From NCBI GenBank assembly GCA_029204225.1, contig CM055095.1:25154503-25218502 (forward strand): a DNA stretch of 64,000 nt, written 5' to 3'. Every line of letters starts with the position of its first letter. The stretch's first letter is position 1. A model generated the notes under the pieces. That model did not search any database and was not told the DNA's origin. It saw only the letters and a program-made list of their open reading frames with translations. The stretch comes from Diphasiastrum complanatum (lineage: Eukaryota; Streptophyta; Lycopodiopsida; Lycopodiales; Lycopodiaceae). Of the stretch, positions 19,920-34,300 are shown one piece after another. Made by a program: the position numbers and the translations under genes.

Positions 19920-20465
19920 CACCCTCTTCAAGGAGGAGAGCTATTGCATGCAGCCACCATCCTCCTCTTGGTTCCACGCCCTACTCCACCATAAATAGGA
20001 GTGCATTTGGCTTGGGAAGGGATCCTTGTCTTCTCTTGGCCAAAAGCAGGCTGCTGATAATTATTGATGTTAGATTATCATTTTTGGACAGATTTGCATT
20101 GTATCAGCTGAGAACTGCCCGGATCTTCTTGGGCTTCATGTATTGCTTCCCTTGTAATAAAATCCCAGATTGGGGAGAGCGCCCATTCTGCCCTCAATGC
20201 TGAGCAAGTTCTTTTGGTTGCATGATGCTAATTCTTATTGCATGTCATTTAAACTACTTGCATGTGTAATTGCATGATGCTAATTCTTATTGCATGTCAT
20301 CTAAACTACTTGCCTATGTAATTGCATGATGCTAATTCTTATTGCATGTCATCTAAACTACTTGCTTGTGTAATTATTGGATAGATAGCATTCCTATCTC
20401 TGTGTGCATGTGTTTGCATGCTATTTCCGGAAGCAAAAACAGCCACGCATGTCAGTTTATCATCA
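19368..20465 (+). repeat. 3' LTR of gypsy element
   Basis: About 1.1 kb, TG...CA. It includes a TC microsatellite (about 19866-19917) and three tandem copies of a unit of about 57 bases (GCATGATGCTAATTCTTATT followed by GCATGTCATCTAAACTACTTG) at about 20217-20375. Confidence 0.85.
20217..20375. repeat. Threefold tandem repeat in the 3' LTR
   Basis: Three copies of a roughly 57-base unit with small differences (catgtcatttaaac, catgtcatctaaac; gcatgtgtaatt, gcctatgtaatt, gcttgtgtaatt). The 5' LTR has one copy. Confidence 0.9.
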
Positions 20466-22300
20466 CGAAAAATTGATTTCCAACTTGATCTGTCACAAAG
20501 CCTAAATATGTATGGAAATGTGATTATCTAGAGCATTTTTGGCCAAATCCAGAGTAAGCTACAGAAATGAAACTATCGAAAGTAATGATTGTGAGGAATA
20601 ATCTAGAGCTAGAGGAGGTTTGGAACTTGAAATTATTAATTGTGGGTACAAGTAGTACAAGAAAAGATCAAAATTACTAGTCCCAGTTTTGTTCAAGATG
20701 AAGTTTTGATCATAACGTTGAATCTGGAATGTCTATATTGGGTCAACCTCATCTTAGTATGAGTACTAGGATCAGTGTGAGGTTGATTGTTTAAAAGGAA
20801 AAGAATATGTTATTAGAGTTAAGCTGGGTTGGAAAATTAGTGAGGGTGGATATGTTCTCCATCTCAGAGATTTCCCAGATATGTTATTTACTCTTGAGAA
20901 AGAGGATTCTAGTTGAAATAATTGAGTTACAAGGTTCTCAATTAAATATGAGTGTAGCATATTGCAGATCAGGGAAAAAATCTGCCAGATACAGTTGTAT
21001 GTTTATGTACAAGATCATAAATTCTCATTTGTGCACGATTGATCTTGTTGAATCTACTATGTATTTTTGGTTACTGGGTTTATCTGGTGCACCTAAACCA
21101 GTCAATGAACATAGACATATGAATGAGTATTGTTCGAGAACGATTACTCGTAGGTTAACGAGTTTTTATGATGAAAGATCAACTTATTAGCTTAATAGTG
21201 ATTTAGAAAAGCATACACCTAGACATTTTGAGATTTCTGAATGGTCAGTAATCACCTTGAGTAGCTGAACCGCTCTTGAAGAAAATTAATTTGTTTGATA
21301 AACAGTGTGAATAGGACTCACCGGAAGCTGTTTGTTTAGACCTTAGTTGCCCGTTCCGGAATAGAACGCGTTCTGGAACGTGTTCCGTTCTGGAACGATG
21401 CCCTCAAAAAAAATAAAAAAATATGTTTTTTAAACTAAGGATTTAATTCATGTAAATAACTAAAATAATTAAATTTATATGAATATCGTTCCGACCAGGA
21501 ATGTTCCGGAACGTATGGAACGGAACGTTCCGACCCATTTTGGTCGGAACAGGCTTCTAAGGTTTAGACATAACTTTTTCTTATAACTCTCATCAATAAG
21601 ATTATGTGCATTTAATATATGGAACTCTTGGGGGTAGAGTATTTCTCAATTGAAATATAGACTTGATTGTTGGTGGCAGTATCCCAGAGCGCACAATTGG
21701 ATGACAGAATGTAACAAACCCAAGAATGACATTTGAATTGCGTTGGAATCTAGCAGAATTCTGTACACCTAAATTTGATTTTAGATAGAAAACTCAAAGT
21801 TTTGTAGTTGAAGATGGATAACAGAATTATTTTGGTATGCTTTCTGTCTTTGATTTCCAGATGGATTACCAAATCAAGGCAATTCTTATTTTTTGATAAG
21901 AATCTAGTTAAAGAATAATTGTGAAAGACTTTGCAATTCTTTTACGTTTTTGAGGTATGTTTTGGACATACTCTCCAGTATTCTCTAATGGGTATGTGTG
22001 ATTTGAGAATCTGATAAATGATGATTGACAAATCATAAGATTCTCAGTGTTTATGGAGGTTATGTTTGAATCTAAAACTTGTGAACGCTTCGCTGCTGAA
22101 TGTGATTGATATGCTTAAAGATGGGTTTTAGTTTTATGAGTTTCAAGACTTTTCCAGTTTTGTGCCCTTTAACAGTCTTATAAGCACAGTGCTTCAAGTC
22201 CTTTGACCTTTTTAAGAGTCTCAGATTGGTATCATGCTTTCATGTCCAGAAGAAGTGATTGAGCTCCGAGTTAACTTTGTACGGCTATAGAACAATTTAA
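20466..22300. repeat. Old dispersed repeat, inverted copy at 53.1-54.3 kb
   Basis: The sequence from about 20800 to 22060 aligns, with many differences, to the reverse complement of about 53110-54330. Shared landmarks are ACTATGTATT...TGGTT, ATCTGGTGCAC and GAACATAGACATATGA. Similarity extends either side of the MITE at 21342-21561, which the other copy lacks. I see no protein domain; open frames here are short. Possibly an old LTR or other non-coding TE part. Confidence 0.6.
21334..21569. mobile_element. hAT MITE copy 1 (220 bp) with 8-bp target duplication
   Basis: Element 21342-21561 starts CTTAGTTGCCCGTTCCGG and ends GGTCGGAACAGGCTTCTAAG. It is flanked by the direct repeat GTTTAGAC (21334-21341 and 21562-21569). 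Interior is AT-rich with GGAACG/CGTTCC palindromes near both ends. An 8-bp duplication and short inverted termini indicate the hAT superfamily. No coding capacity. It sits inside the old repeat, so it is younger than that repeat. Confidence 0.9.
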
Positions 22301-22565
22301 GTTGATGCTGTTGGTTTAGGTGTACCATGGAAAGAGTGGTATGATCATCTTAAGAAGTTATTGAGAGAGAAAATGGGCAGAATAGCTGCAGAATCGAAAA
22401 TCGATCACATCATGAAGTACATTATGTTCATTGGGGAGTGGAAAGCTGATGTGGGCAACAGTAACTTGTGTCTGAATCTGAGATTATTTGCCAATAAGCA
22501 AACTGAACATTTTGAGATTATGGAAGATATCATTCTAATGCTCTTTTTATGCTATGCTTTTATAG

Positions 22566-25500
22566 CTTCACAAATTTAGAGAAGAGTTGCGTAACCGATC
22601 AAGGGTTCTAAAACGATTAGGACACATCAATGCGGATAGTGTGGTGCAACTGAAAGGTCGTGCTGCTTGTCTTATTGATACTGCCGATGAGCTCCTTGTG
22701 ACTGAGTTAATGTTTGATGGTAAGACATTCAAACCAAATGGGCCTCAAATAGTTGAACTGTTGTGCTTCTTTTTCCTCAAAGCGTTTGATAGTATCTTGA
22801 TTTACTCAATGTTCACTGACGTTTTTTTTTCCAGGATTGTTTAACGATTTGGACCATCATCAGATCGTGGCTTTGGCTAGCTGTTTTTTGCCTATTGACA
22901 AATCAAATGAACAGATACATCTAAAAGCGGATCTAGCATGGCCATTTCGTCATTTGCAGGATACTGCACGAAAAATAGCTGAGGTATTACGCTATCTTTA
23001 AAACATATCATTTGATTTGGTAAACTCGTGGAGATATGAAACACAACACACATTTTCTTGCATGCCATGCTCTGAAGTATGTTAAATTGATTCTACTGCT
23101 TAGAAGAAACAGATGCACAGAAGCCTGCATGGTTTTCACTGTTCGTACAATTGATGGTTTGTAGTCTGTAACTTGAGCCTTGTGATACTGGTGATTATGG
23201 TATTCCAGTATAGTCTACATATTGCAGGTGTCCAAATGCAATTAACCTTCCCCACCCACAATGGTAGTGTTAATTAATGGCCTCATTGGGCACCACATGT
23301 CTCAATTACTGAACAGCGTGTAAAATTGGAAATAGATTAAGTTGTTTGTTAGTTGATGCAAGAAGTAGATTGACTACCTCTACTTTAACTTCTACCTGTG
23401 CCATTAACCTGACATAAACCACTCAAATAGTAGAAGGAGATCAAGTAGAGCAACCAGTGTATTTACTGGAAATCATCTGATGTACAAAATCTCATTGCAA
23501 ATGATTTAGGATTTAGGCTGAAGATCTGCAAGCTACTTCAAAGTAATGATATGCAACTCGTCTTTTCTGAAAACTGCCTCAGCACTTCTGCATACACTTC
23601 ACTATGCATATCAGTGTTGTTAGCAAGCAGGATAGGAGTGAAACATTGAACTCGAATTGTAGTACCTTGGGGTGATGGATTGGATAAAAGAGTACTGGAG
23701 AAAATCAAGCAATTATAAGGATTCCTATTTCCTTATTATGCACTCAACATGTAATTTAGTATTCCATGTGTCACATATGACCAAGCAAGCAAATTTTTCA
23801 GTCTATCCACTCTTTTCCACTTCAGTAAACCACAAGGAATTGTGCGATGGCATTCTACAGAGGTTTGCGAAGCAAATAGAGTGATATATGTACGTAACAG
23901 AGCCCATGAGAGAGAGAGTTACTGGCAACTTCATGCTCTAAAAAGGAACTGGGTCAGTGACCCTTCTCAAGTCATGTTTCCAGAGACCATACAATTCTCT
24001 CACAGGCTCAAGACACGGAGGGTGGATTTGGATTGGATCTCCGGCGGGGTGGATGACGAGCGTTTGGTTTCTTGTGTTGACCGGCACCTAGCGGTTCCTA
24101 TTAGTGTGGACATAACAAATTGCCAAAAGGAAAGCGTCCCATTGGGTGTAAATGGATCTATAGGTTTGGCAGCCGCTTTGCCTTGACTATGGTTAGATGC
24201 TTCCTCTTAATCAATGCTAGGGGCCAAATCACTTGTAAAAATAACTGTACATGGGCAGAATAATGGCCCATTTGTCTTGTTGACTTCATCTCAGATGAAG
24301 CCACCTAATTTACTAGGTTAGTTGATCGATTTCTGAGCCGCAGCAAAGTGGTGCAATTGATGTTGATAAATGGTCCTCTTATGATTTTGATAGTTGGAAA
24401 AATCCATTGTTTACCCAATAACAGGAGAAAGATGGCGGAAAATGTAGCTAGAAGCTACTAAATGGGAAATCATCGCTTTACACAGCTGGAATACATAGTT
24501 ATATTGTGTTCAGAAAGGACCCTGTAGATGATCATGCAAACTGAATGAACGTACATCCTCCACATCAAGTAGTGTCCTCCCCTAGCAATGCTAATTGCTT
24601 TTCCCTCCAATAATTTACCACAGGAAAAAGAATAGCATTAGCAAAACCTTCTAGTTAGCAACTTCCCCGGCCTTGGAAAGTGCTTTGATACTAAGTTCTT
24701 AACAAGACTTCACAAAAGAATCACATGAAGTGGATGGTGGCAACATATCAATCTCCAAGTAAGAACATGGTATGCATTGTGTTGACGTGTGGGCCCTCCT
24801 ACAAAGGAACACTTGTAGAATATCTCCTGTTATAAGGCACACTCAGAAACCAGAATTATGATTGTGGAATGAGTACCGGAGATCCTACGTGTAGTGTTTT
24901 GGATGCTTTGAAGGTAACCTTCCAGAAAGCTAGATGGTTAGAGCATACATAAACACGGTTTCCAAGATGGTCCAACTCCTTGCGAATTGGCCCTTACTGC
25001 TTACTCTTATAAGATGGGCCAAAGTTAATGAATTGTGTATGAACTATGTAATAACGAATTAGGGATTCTAGGTTTCACAATGCTAGTGGCAAGGTCTTAG
25101 CATAGGTTCATAATTTAAGAGGGGCTCTCAATTGGAGTTGTAGAAGCATGTAAGCATTTTCTAAGACGTATGCATCCCTGTTCTTATACCAAATCCAAGT
25201 TTGGTTGCAAATATTATCACCTAGATAGTCTAGGCTCCTATAGTATAAGTTTTCTCCTCTTTGTAGATTGAATTGAGTCCAATATCCGTGATAAAGCATT
25301 TGCCTTGATGTAGTTGTTGATTCATACTTGATAAACTTGAACCAACAAGGTTTTTGACCATTTTAGCATTAAGAATCCTATCAAATTCTTATCCTACATT
25401 GTTTTTGTTGCTTTGTGATGTATTTAATATCCATAATTGTGGTTGGTGTCCATGTGCCACATGTAAGGTTCAAGAGTGTAAAGGGTAGTGAATGGTGATG

Positions 25501-28332
25501 ACCTAATATTTCAATAAGTCAAAAAATTTAGGAAAGAAAATAGGTCTTCATTCTTAATTGGTCTTGTTCTTGTAGTCTCCCTTTACTCTTGATTTTGTGA
25601 TCTTTCCGTGGGCCATATTGTTGTTGCAAATAATTTTATCCGTTCTTCTTTTAAAGACAATTTCTAAGGGCTATGAAGTTTGTATTCCACATTCAACTGA
25701 AGCATGTTACTAGGAGACCTAGTTCTATTGCTATAGGTTGTAAAATTGCGTTAATGGACCTTTCTGATGGTCAGGTAATTTCTTTAGATACGCTCTTTCT
25801 TTAGCTAATGAATGTTGAATAAGCTTACTCCAGGATGCACATGTTCTTGTAAACTTGTAAAGTGTGAATGGATTAGAAATAATTTTACTGGTGTTATGGA
25901 ACTGATAGAACTGCTCAGCTCTTCTCGTCTGATAGAGGAAAAGAAGTGCAACCTATGCTGTTTCAACCCTATGATTTCCACCACAATTTATAGCAAATTA
26001 ATCTGGATGCTGAAAGTTGTATTAAAAATCTAGTTACCAATTGGCCAATACTTGAAGCAAACTCATTGCAAATCTTTGAAAGTTGAAAGCAATACCTGGC
26101 ACATGGGTGTTTTGGCTGAAAGATCCAGATGTTACGCAAGAAGAAAAGGTGTAATAAGATTGTTGAAGTCGATGATGTTTGTTCTTGTTTTACTTTCTAT
26201 GGAGTGATTTACATATGAAAAATATGTCAACTATTTTATTTAGCAAACTTGGACCTTTCCACATATGTGGTTCAATGAATGCAAAGATCGCTTTCCCATG
26301 GTACTTGTTCCATGTGATTACTTAAGCTAGGCCATAAGAAACTTTTTGATGGTTGCTTTAGTTTTGATCCTCCTAATTTGGTAGCGTTTTGGTGGAGGAA
26401 TCTTTCCTAGAGACTCATGCCAAATTAAACTCTTAACTCTCTAGTGATGGTTACTCTTTTGCTGAACTTTCTATAAGCTAGACAAAACCGGATTTTTCCA
26501 TTGATTCATTCAATAAAAATTTCTCAGTACAGCAAGCACCAGTGCCTACAATGACAAAGCCTTGTCCTCAATCTATGATAGTGACTGTTGAGGAAAGTCG
26601 TCAGGTTATGGCATACTTCGAATACCTGGATAGACAAGAGAGTCAAGCAAGCACGTCATATCCACATTACGATTTGGGGGAGTCTATGACATTGGGACCC
26701 TTATGGGTATTATTGAAAATCTGGCAAGTCCAGGTTCTTCCTGATCAACAATCAATAAAGCCTCAGGTTCTACGTAAGCGAATTCTATCCACGCTTTTCC
26801 TGAAGCACCCATGTCCCAGCAATAAAAGAACCGAACAACGCCCCTTCACGACAGTTGCAGCCTAGTGCCGAGGGACCGACACTATTTTGGGCCGTGGACC
26901 CTGTTGTGGGTATTACATGTATACAAATAAATAAGTGGGTCCCACCACTTAAAATACTGTTGGCCAAGCCTTGCCTAGTGGGCCCCGCCACAATATAGTA
27001 GAATAGTAAGTGCAAGGCACTGGCGTCCTGTGTGTATAAGCCCAGCCACCAATGAGCACAAGTAGCAAGTTGTAATTCCTAGGAATAAGAGACTAGGGGC
27101 TTAAAACTCTAAAATGACATTAGAGGCCCTAAGTCAAGTTGCAAATAAAAAAGCTAAAAGGGCCCAACTTAAAACTCACATGAATGATGTGAGTGCCTTT
27201 GTGCTTTCTTAGCACCAATAGATTTAAGTTGTGTTTATTTTAAAGGCTTGGATTAGAATCATTGTCCCAATGAAGTGGCCAATGAGAGTGAAGGAGGCTC
27301 ACCTCTAAAATCTATAAGAGGGAGCCATTTCCTTTGTATTGTATCATCTTCCATTCTCATTCTAATAAAACTCTGATGGTTTCTCCATCTCCATCTCTGT
27401 CTCTCTCCTCTCTCTCTCTCTTCTCCCTCTCTCCCTATGTTGGGATAGAATAGCTTTGGGTAGGCGCTCGAGCCCCCAAAGCCTTTCTCAACTAGGCGTT
27501 CTCTCTCTCCCTCTCCTCTCCCTCTCTCTTATTGCTATGCAGGTGAAGGTGAGGTTGCCGCTCCCAGTGGCGAACCTCTATGCTACCCAATTGTTGATGA
27601 ACAAGGTTCTCCGGAATGGCCACCAGACCCTTATGGGTATTATTGAAAATCTGGCAAGTCCAGGTTTTTGTTGATCAACAACCAATAAAGCCTCAAGTTT
27701 TACGTAAGCGAATTCTATCCACGCTTTTCCTGAACCACCCATGTCCCAGCAATAAAAGAACCGACAACAGTGCCCCTTCACGACAGTTGCAGCCTAGTGC
27801 CGAGAGACCGACACTACTTTGGGCCGTGGACCCTGTTGTGGGTATTTCCTGCACAATAATAAACAAGTGGGTCCCACCACTTAAAATACTGTTGGCCAGC
27901 CTTACCTAGTGGGCCCCGCCACAATACATTGTAAGTAGGTAATAAGTGCGAGGGCACTGGCATCCTGCGCGTGTAAGCCCAACCCAATGCGCACAAGTAG
28001 CAAGTCGTAATTCTTAGGAATAAGAGACTAGGGGCTTAAAACTCTAAAATGACATTAGAGGCCCTAAGTCAACTTGCAAATAAAAAAGCTAAAAGGGCCC
28101 AACTTAAAACTCACATGAATCATGTGAGTGCCCTTGTGCTTTCTTAGCACCAATAGATTTAAGTTGTGTTTATTTTAAAGGCTTGGATTAGAATCCTTGC
28201 CCCAATGAAGTGGCCAATGAGAGTGAAGGAGGCTTACCTCTAAAATCTATAAGAGGGAGCCATTTCCTTTGTATTGTATCATCTTCCATTCTCATTCTAA
28301 TAAAACTCTCTTGGTTTCTCCATCTCCAACTC

Positions 28333-28384
<52 letters not shown>

Positions 28385-31300
28385 CTCTTTTTTCTCCCTC
28401 TCTCCCTACGTTGGGATAGAATAGCTTTGGGTAGGCGCTCGAGCCCCCAAAGCCTTTCTCAACCTAGGCATTCTCTCTCTCCCTCTCTCCACTCTCTAAT
28501 AACAGTGACTTAATTCGTATCCCTTATAGTTCTTCTGATATTTATGATTTTGCTAAGTACGGAGTGTAATTTCCCATTCTATAAAATGTTTTATTTTAAT
28601 AACAATAGAGATGCTTTTTTGAGCTTCAAAGTATGTTGTTTTGTTATCAAGGATTACACTTTCTAAAAAGTCGTAAAAAAATTTAAGTCTTTGTCGATAC
28701 CAATGGTTTTTGGGGGTGTTTCATCTTTTGGTATGCTGACAATCACTAGTTATGAAATTGAAAAAATGGGGTGGTTAGGAGCTCACTTTGTTTCTAGTTT
28801 TTTGTTTATCCTCTATTTCGTGTTGACTCTTGCTTGCAAATCAAGGTCTGTGGTGATGCTTTAAGTTTTGTTTTGTTTTGTTGTGTTAGAATCAAGTCTT
28901 GGTGTACCATCTATCCAAGAGAGTACAGTTTTTTGAAACCTAGATGGCAACTTATGCTTGGATACTGAGTAATTCCTGTTAACTGAGGTTTTTGTGTTCT
29001 TTTGAATGTCGGTCCATGTTTTTGACCTTTTTGGTTGCAAGTCTATTTTGTTCTAAGCTTGGCCCTAAGGGACGTGCAACCTTAAGCACAAATCATGGGC
29101 TTTGAGATATCATAAGGAGGCCTGCAGGAGTCATTGTCATTGCTGGGCTGATAAGATGCCTACGAGTCAGTCCCATAGTTTCATCAAATCACAATTTGAA
29201 TGGGTTTGAATCGTGATTTGCTACTGAACTGCTTTGAATTGGATTTTTGGTCCAGATCAGACCACGTAAAAAGTGGCTATGCCAAACAAAGTTAGGTTTG
29301 AGCCATTGCTAAAATCAAATCAGCTTTTGTGGAGGGTAGAGAGAGATAAGGCCATAGTATCCAGCCTACAACTTACAAATTTAGGCCATAGTTTCCAGCT
29401 GAAGTTCAGATGTGCTGCATGATGGAACATTCACTTACCTAGCCTAGAAAAACATACTTCAAAGATGTATGATCTACAGCACCCACTCTATCTCAAACGT
29501 ATCTAAAAAAAAATATGCAAAAAAAAAAAAATTCGATTCAGAACCTATTCAAATCAGAGAATCGTTCCGATTCTGAATAGGCTGGAAACTATGGTTAGTC
29601 CATGTAGTGCAGTTTAAAACCCATTAGTTGAGTCAGATCAACATATGTATATTTGTGACAACCTGGATTATTTCCATATTGCTATGTGTCATTTTGGCAT
29701 TTAATAAAGTTTTAACTACTATTTTGTTCATGTAATGATTACATCATCTTTTCTTTATGTTATCAGATGTATGACTTGCCCACTTCACAATAAGAAATGC
29801 AGATTTTTAGAATTTCAATCGGCTTTCGTCTTTTATTTTTTGTTATATATTCCTAATGATTCTGAGAGAGCTTCTTCATCCACAGCTGAGGCGGTTCTTA
29901 TACTGATGTTAAATCCAAGAAGTCCAAGCCAGTGGATTTGGACTCCTTCCTTCAGGATACCAGTGTAAATAACGATGACTATACAAATTTTGATATTGCC
30001 CTACACAGGGCTTTATTTGTTGGTCCTCGATCTGCCATTACCCTTTTACCTGATTCTATATCCTTAATTTCTCTTCCTACCTATAATATAAATAGTGAGT
30101 CTTTTTTTACCTTATTGGATATGTCACATTTGGTCAAAGGCATATTTAGCAGGGTAATTGAGTGGTCAAAGGCATTCGCTACTACATTAAACAAAGGGAT
30201 TGTTTATTCAACAGGATAACTGAATACTTGAAGGGATCGGTTGTTCGAATGATTTTATCGTTTGGTGACCCCAGGGTTTGTAAGATGTACTTCAATGTTG
30301 GGTTAAGTACACAAAATGTTGAGATTAGTTCCTTGCGAGGCAGAAAGCACCCATTTCTATTGATCGAACTGGAGTGTACTATGGTTCATTGGAAGAGGAG
30401 ATTACCATTGGATGGTATCTTTGCATGTCAGAAATGAAGCTCGCATGGAGAGTTATGATTGAAAGATATATTTTCAGCAAGTTTTCTATACATTTATATG
30501 CTCATGTTTCTGACTTTGGATTGCTACAAGATCTTGACAAAAATGCTGAAGACTGAAGTATTGAAAGATTGTACCAAGAGATGGATGTAGAATGTGCTTT
30601 TACTGTTGGCAAATGAACAATCATATGCTTTATCAAAATGGACATGAGATTTTTTTATTTTCGAAATCCTTTTGCTAGTCCATTTTTTGAGTTCTTTAGT
30701 CAGTAGCTTAGAAGCCCGTTCCGACCATTTTGGGTCGGAATGGAATGTTCCATTCCGAACGTTCCTGGAGTTCCGGAACGTTCCTGGTCGGAACGAGTTC
30801 ATGTAAAAAAGAAACGAGGCATCAAGGTGCCACCTACTGGCCGTTATCTTCCTTCTTCGCGATCTTCCTTCTTATGATATATTGAGGGACGCGTATAATG
30901 CACTGAGGGACGCTACAGATCAGAAATCGATTTCAAATCATTGTTCAAGACGTAGGTTCAAGACAAGACATATATCCGAGCTAGAATCTTTTGAATTTCA
31001 CACGTGTGGATTGTCCACAACGTGTACTTGTGATCTCCTAAGGTGTGTAGATGCACCAAGATCAAGACTAGATTGAGATTCAAGATCAATCTTAGATCCT
31101 ATGGCAAAAACACACTACTACATGCATTCAATCACTTCCAACTCTCACTCACACGTGTGGGAAGTATTAAAAAATTATTCTAAGTAAAAACAAGCTGCTC
31201 TCCTCGGGTAGAGAGAGAAAAACCATCATGAGCTCTCGGGTAGAGAGAGAAAGCTAGAAATCCAATAACACTCAAAATCCACATAATCACCAAATCAATT

Positions 31301-34300
31301 AGATCCAAAATGAGGAGTACAATGATACTAGTAGATCCACGAGCTACCACTATGCTTAACTATGATTGGACCACACTTTGTCACCTCTTAACCCTATTGG
31401 ACCATTGATCCATGCACCTCTTAATTCTATTGGCCTATATTCAAGCACACCTCAAATTCCTATTGGACCTCACATGGTTCCACCTCTAAATCCTATTGGA
31501 CCTCTTAGAATTCATCAAACAAAGGCATTACACTTGTCTACACTCTAATTGGCACGAGTTTAGCCTCTTACTCTATTTTGGCTCAATAGTGGCATTACAA
31601 GTGGAAATGCATAATTTGCCATCTATGCCAAATTTGTTCCTATCAACATCCTACACCTAGATGCTTGATGTAAAAAACATAAGACCCCTATATCTAACAT
31701 AGATAATCTTTTTCAATTTTTCACATTCCTCCTAAAAAATTATCTATGAAGATTTGAGCATTGATCTTGATATAACTCCAAGATTAGATCTATGCTTGAT
31801 GAAAGCACTTTTGCTCAAAGGCTTGGTGAGTAGATCGGCAATACAAGAGGACGAGTTGACATGTTCCAAATAGATTTCTCCTCCAATAAGCTTTTCTCTC
31901 ACAAAATGGTGTGTCACTTCTATGTGCTTGCTTCTTGCATGAAATATGGGATTATTGGCAAGAGCTTGGGCCGAGATGTTATCACACTTGATCATTGGTA
32001 GATCATCTTCCTTGATGCACTTTAGCTCCATTAGTAACCTCTTGATCCAAAGCACCTCTTTGGTAGTTGTAGTGAGTGCTTTGTACTTGGCCTCACATGA
32101 AGAGAGAGATATAGTATCTTGCTTTTTGGAAAGCCAAGATATTAGATTGCCTCCAAGAAAGATAGTGTATGCAATAATAGACTTTCGATCCATCTTGTCA
32201 CTTGCAAAGTCCGAATCCGAGTAGCCAACAATGGATAGATCTTCACTTTTATAGAGTAGACCATAATTACAAGATGAAGATACATATCTTAGAATCCTCT
32301 TGGCCATCTTCCAATGATGGATCTTAGGATCTTGCATAAATTGACTAAATTTGTGCACACAAAAATTTAGATCGGGCCTAGTAATGGTAAGCCAAATCAA
32401 GGAGCCTACAAGACTCCTAAAAAGTGTGATGTCCTCAAAGGATCTTTCATCACCTTTATTTCATAAAAATCAATTTCTAGGCCTAGGATGTAATGTATCT
32501 CTCCTAGATCTTGCATTTTAAACTCACATCCAAGTGCTAGCTTAGTTTCATCAACTAGCTTGATACAACTTCCACAAAGAATAATGTCATCAACATAAAC
32601 TAGAAGAATGACAATATTGCTATCAACAAACTTTAGATACATGGAAGGAACACTAAGAGTAAATCCTAGTGAGATAAGAAAAGAATTAAGTCTTGAATAC
32701 CATGATCTTGGTGCTTGCTTGAGTCCATAAAGACTTTTGAAGAGCAAGCACACTTTGGACTCATCCTTCATGAATCCTTGAGGTTGTTCCATATAGATCT
32801 CCTCCTCAAGATAACCATTTAGAAAAGCATTAGACACATCTAATTGGAACACCTTCTACTTGAAGAAACAAGCAAGAGAAATAAGAATTCTTATTGTCAC
32901 CATCTTTGCAACGGGTGCAAAGGTCTCCTCATAATCAAGGCCATGGATTTGAGCAAATCCTTTGGCACATAATCTTGCTTTATGCTTGTTGATGGTGCCA
33001 TCATGATTGAACTTGATCCGAAATACCCACTTGCAACCAATCACATGCTTGTTGGATGGAGGATCCACAAGCTCCCAAGTATTGTTGGTGATCAATGCAT
33101 CATACCCTTGCTTCATGGCATCATACCACTCTTTGGTATTGAGTGCCTCTTGTACATTCTTTGGCTCTTCATGAGAGACATAAAAAACATAATTAGTGGA
33201 ATCAAGATCCACTTGTTTGCCTTTGTCAACATATGAGAGCCTCTTAGGCTCGGATCTATCTCTCATGGATCTTCTTGGTGAGAAAATCCGAGGAGAGTCT
33301 TCTTCAAATCTCGACCCCATCACATCATGATTGTCTTCAAAATCAATAATTGGTGATGCATCCATAGATTTCTTGATCTCGGCCTCTTCAGAAGATGAGT
33401 GTTGATCTTCATGAAAGACAACATCTCTACCTTCAATAACTTGAGAAGTAGAGAGTATAAAGACTCTATAGGCCTTCTTGGTGGATGAGTATCCAACCAT
33501 GATCCCTTTGCATGCACTAGGATCTTCCTTCTTCCTTGATTCCGAGGGAATATGGACAAAGCATATGCATCCAAAAACTCTAAGGTGATCAACCTTAGGC
33601 TTCTTCAAATATAAGATTTCATATGGTGACTTTCCTCCAAGAGCTATATGTGGGAGCCTATTGCAAAGATAATTTGCACAATTAATGGCTTCTCCCCAAA
33701 AATCTTTGGGCAAAGATGCCTCAATTCTCATAGATTTTGCACATTCACATAGAGATCTATTCTTTCTCTCGGCCACTCCATTTTGAGATGGAGAGTGGGC
33801 ACAAGAGAACTCTCTTTTGATGCCTTCAAGCTCACAAAAATCTTGAAATTTATTGGAGATATATTCACCACCTCCATCACTTCTAAGAGCTTTAATCTGA
33901 ATGAGAATTGCTTCTCTACATAAGCTTTGAAAATAAGGAAATGATCAAACACCATAGATTTAAAAGCAAGAAGATATATCCAAGTGGATCTTGTGAAAAC
34001 ATCAATGAAAGTAACAAAACAAGTGGCTCTTCCCTTGCTTGTAGTTGATGAGAAATGCACATCCGAGTCGATTAACTCCAAAGAATGCTTGCTTTTGATA
34101 GAAGATCTTGTAAATGGCTTTTTGTGAGATTTAGCAATAGCACAAGCCTCACAAGGCTTGATCTTCTTGGAGAATGACTTTGGCAAGCCAATAGCTTTGG
34201 CTTCTTTGATCATAGAGAGCATGGATTTGTAGTTGGGATGTCCCAACCTCCTATGCCATAATTCCTCCACAGAGAGCTTGTTTACAAGAGCAACATTACA

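Larger units (their letters stand above)
13840..20465 (+). mobile_element. Ty3/gypsy LTR retrotransposon, degenerate, with copia insert
   Basis: Flanked by related long repeats (13840-14538 and 19368-20465) that start (T)AACCTTCTCATTTC and end TTATCATCA. Between them on plus come gag, gypsy reverse transcriptase, RNase H and integrase in gypsy order, all with stops and frameshifts. A polypurine tract (AGGAGGGAGGAAT) precedes the 3' LTR. No tRNA primer-binding site follows the 5' LTR, and no 5-bp target duplication was found. Dead copy. Confidence 0.85.

Noticed and set aside
20217-20375. Three regularly spaced repeats that might suggest a CRISPR-like array
   Set aside because: They are contiguous tandem units inside an LTR of a plant element, without spacers.
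22361-22579. Open frame just before the first helicase exon seen
   Set aside because: Its translation does not match the helicase family, and the exon acceptor at 22564-22565 cuts through it, so it is most likely intron.
30162-30437. Faint resemblance of VIEWSKAF to nuclear receptor ligand-binding domains
   Set aside because: The match is a handful of residues and such receptors are not known in plants.
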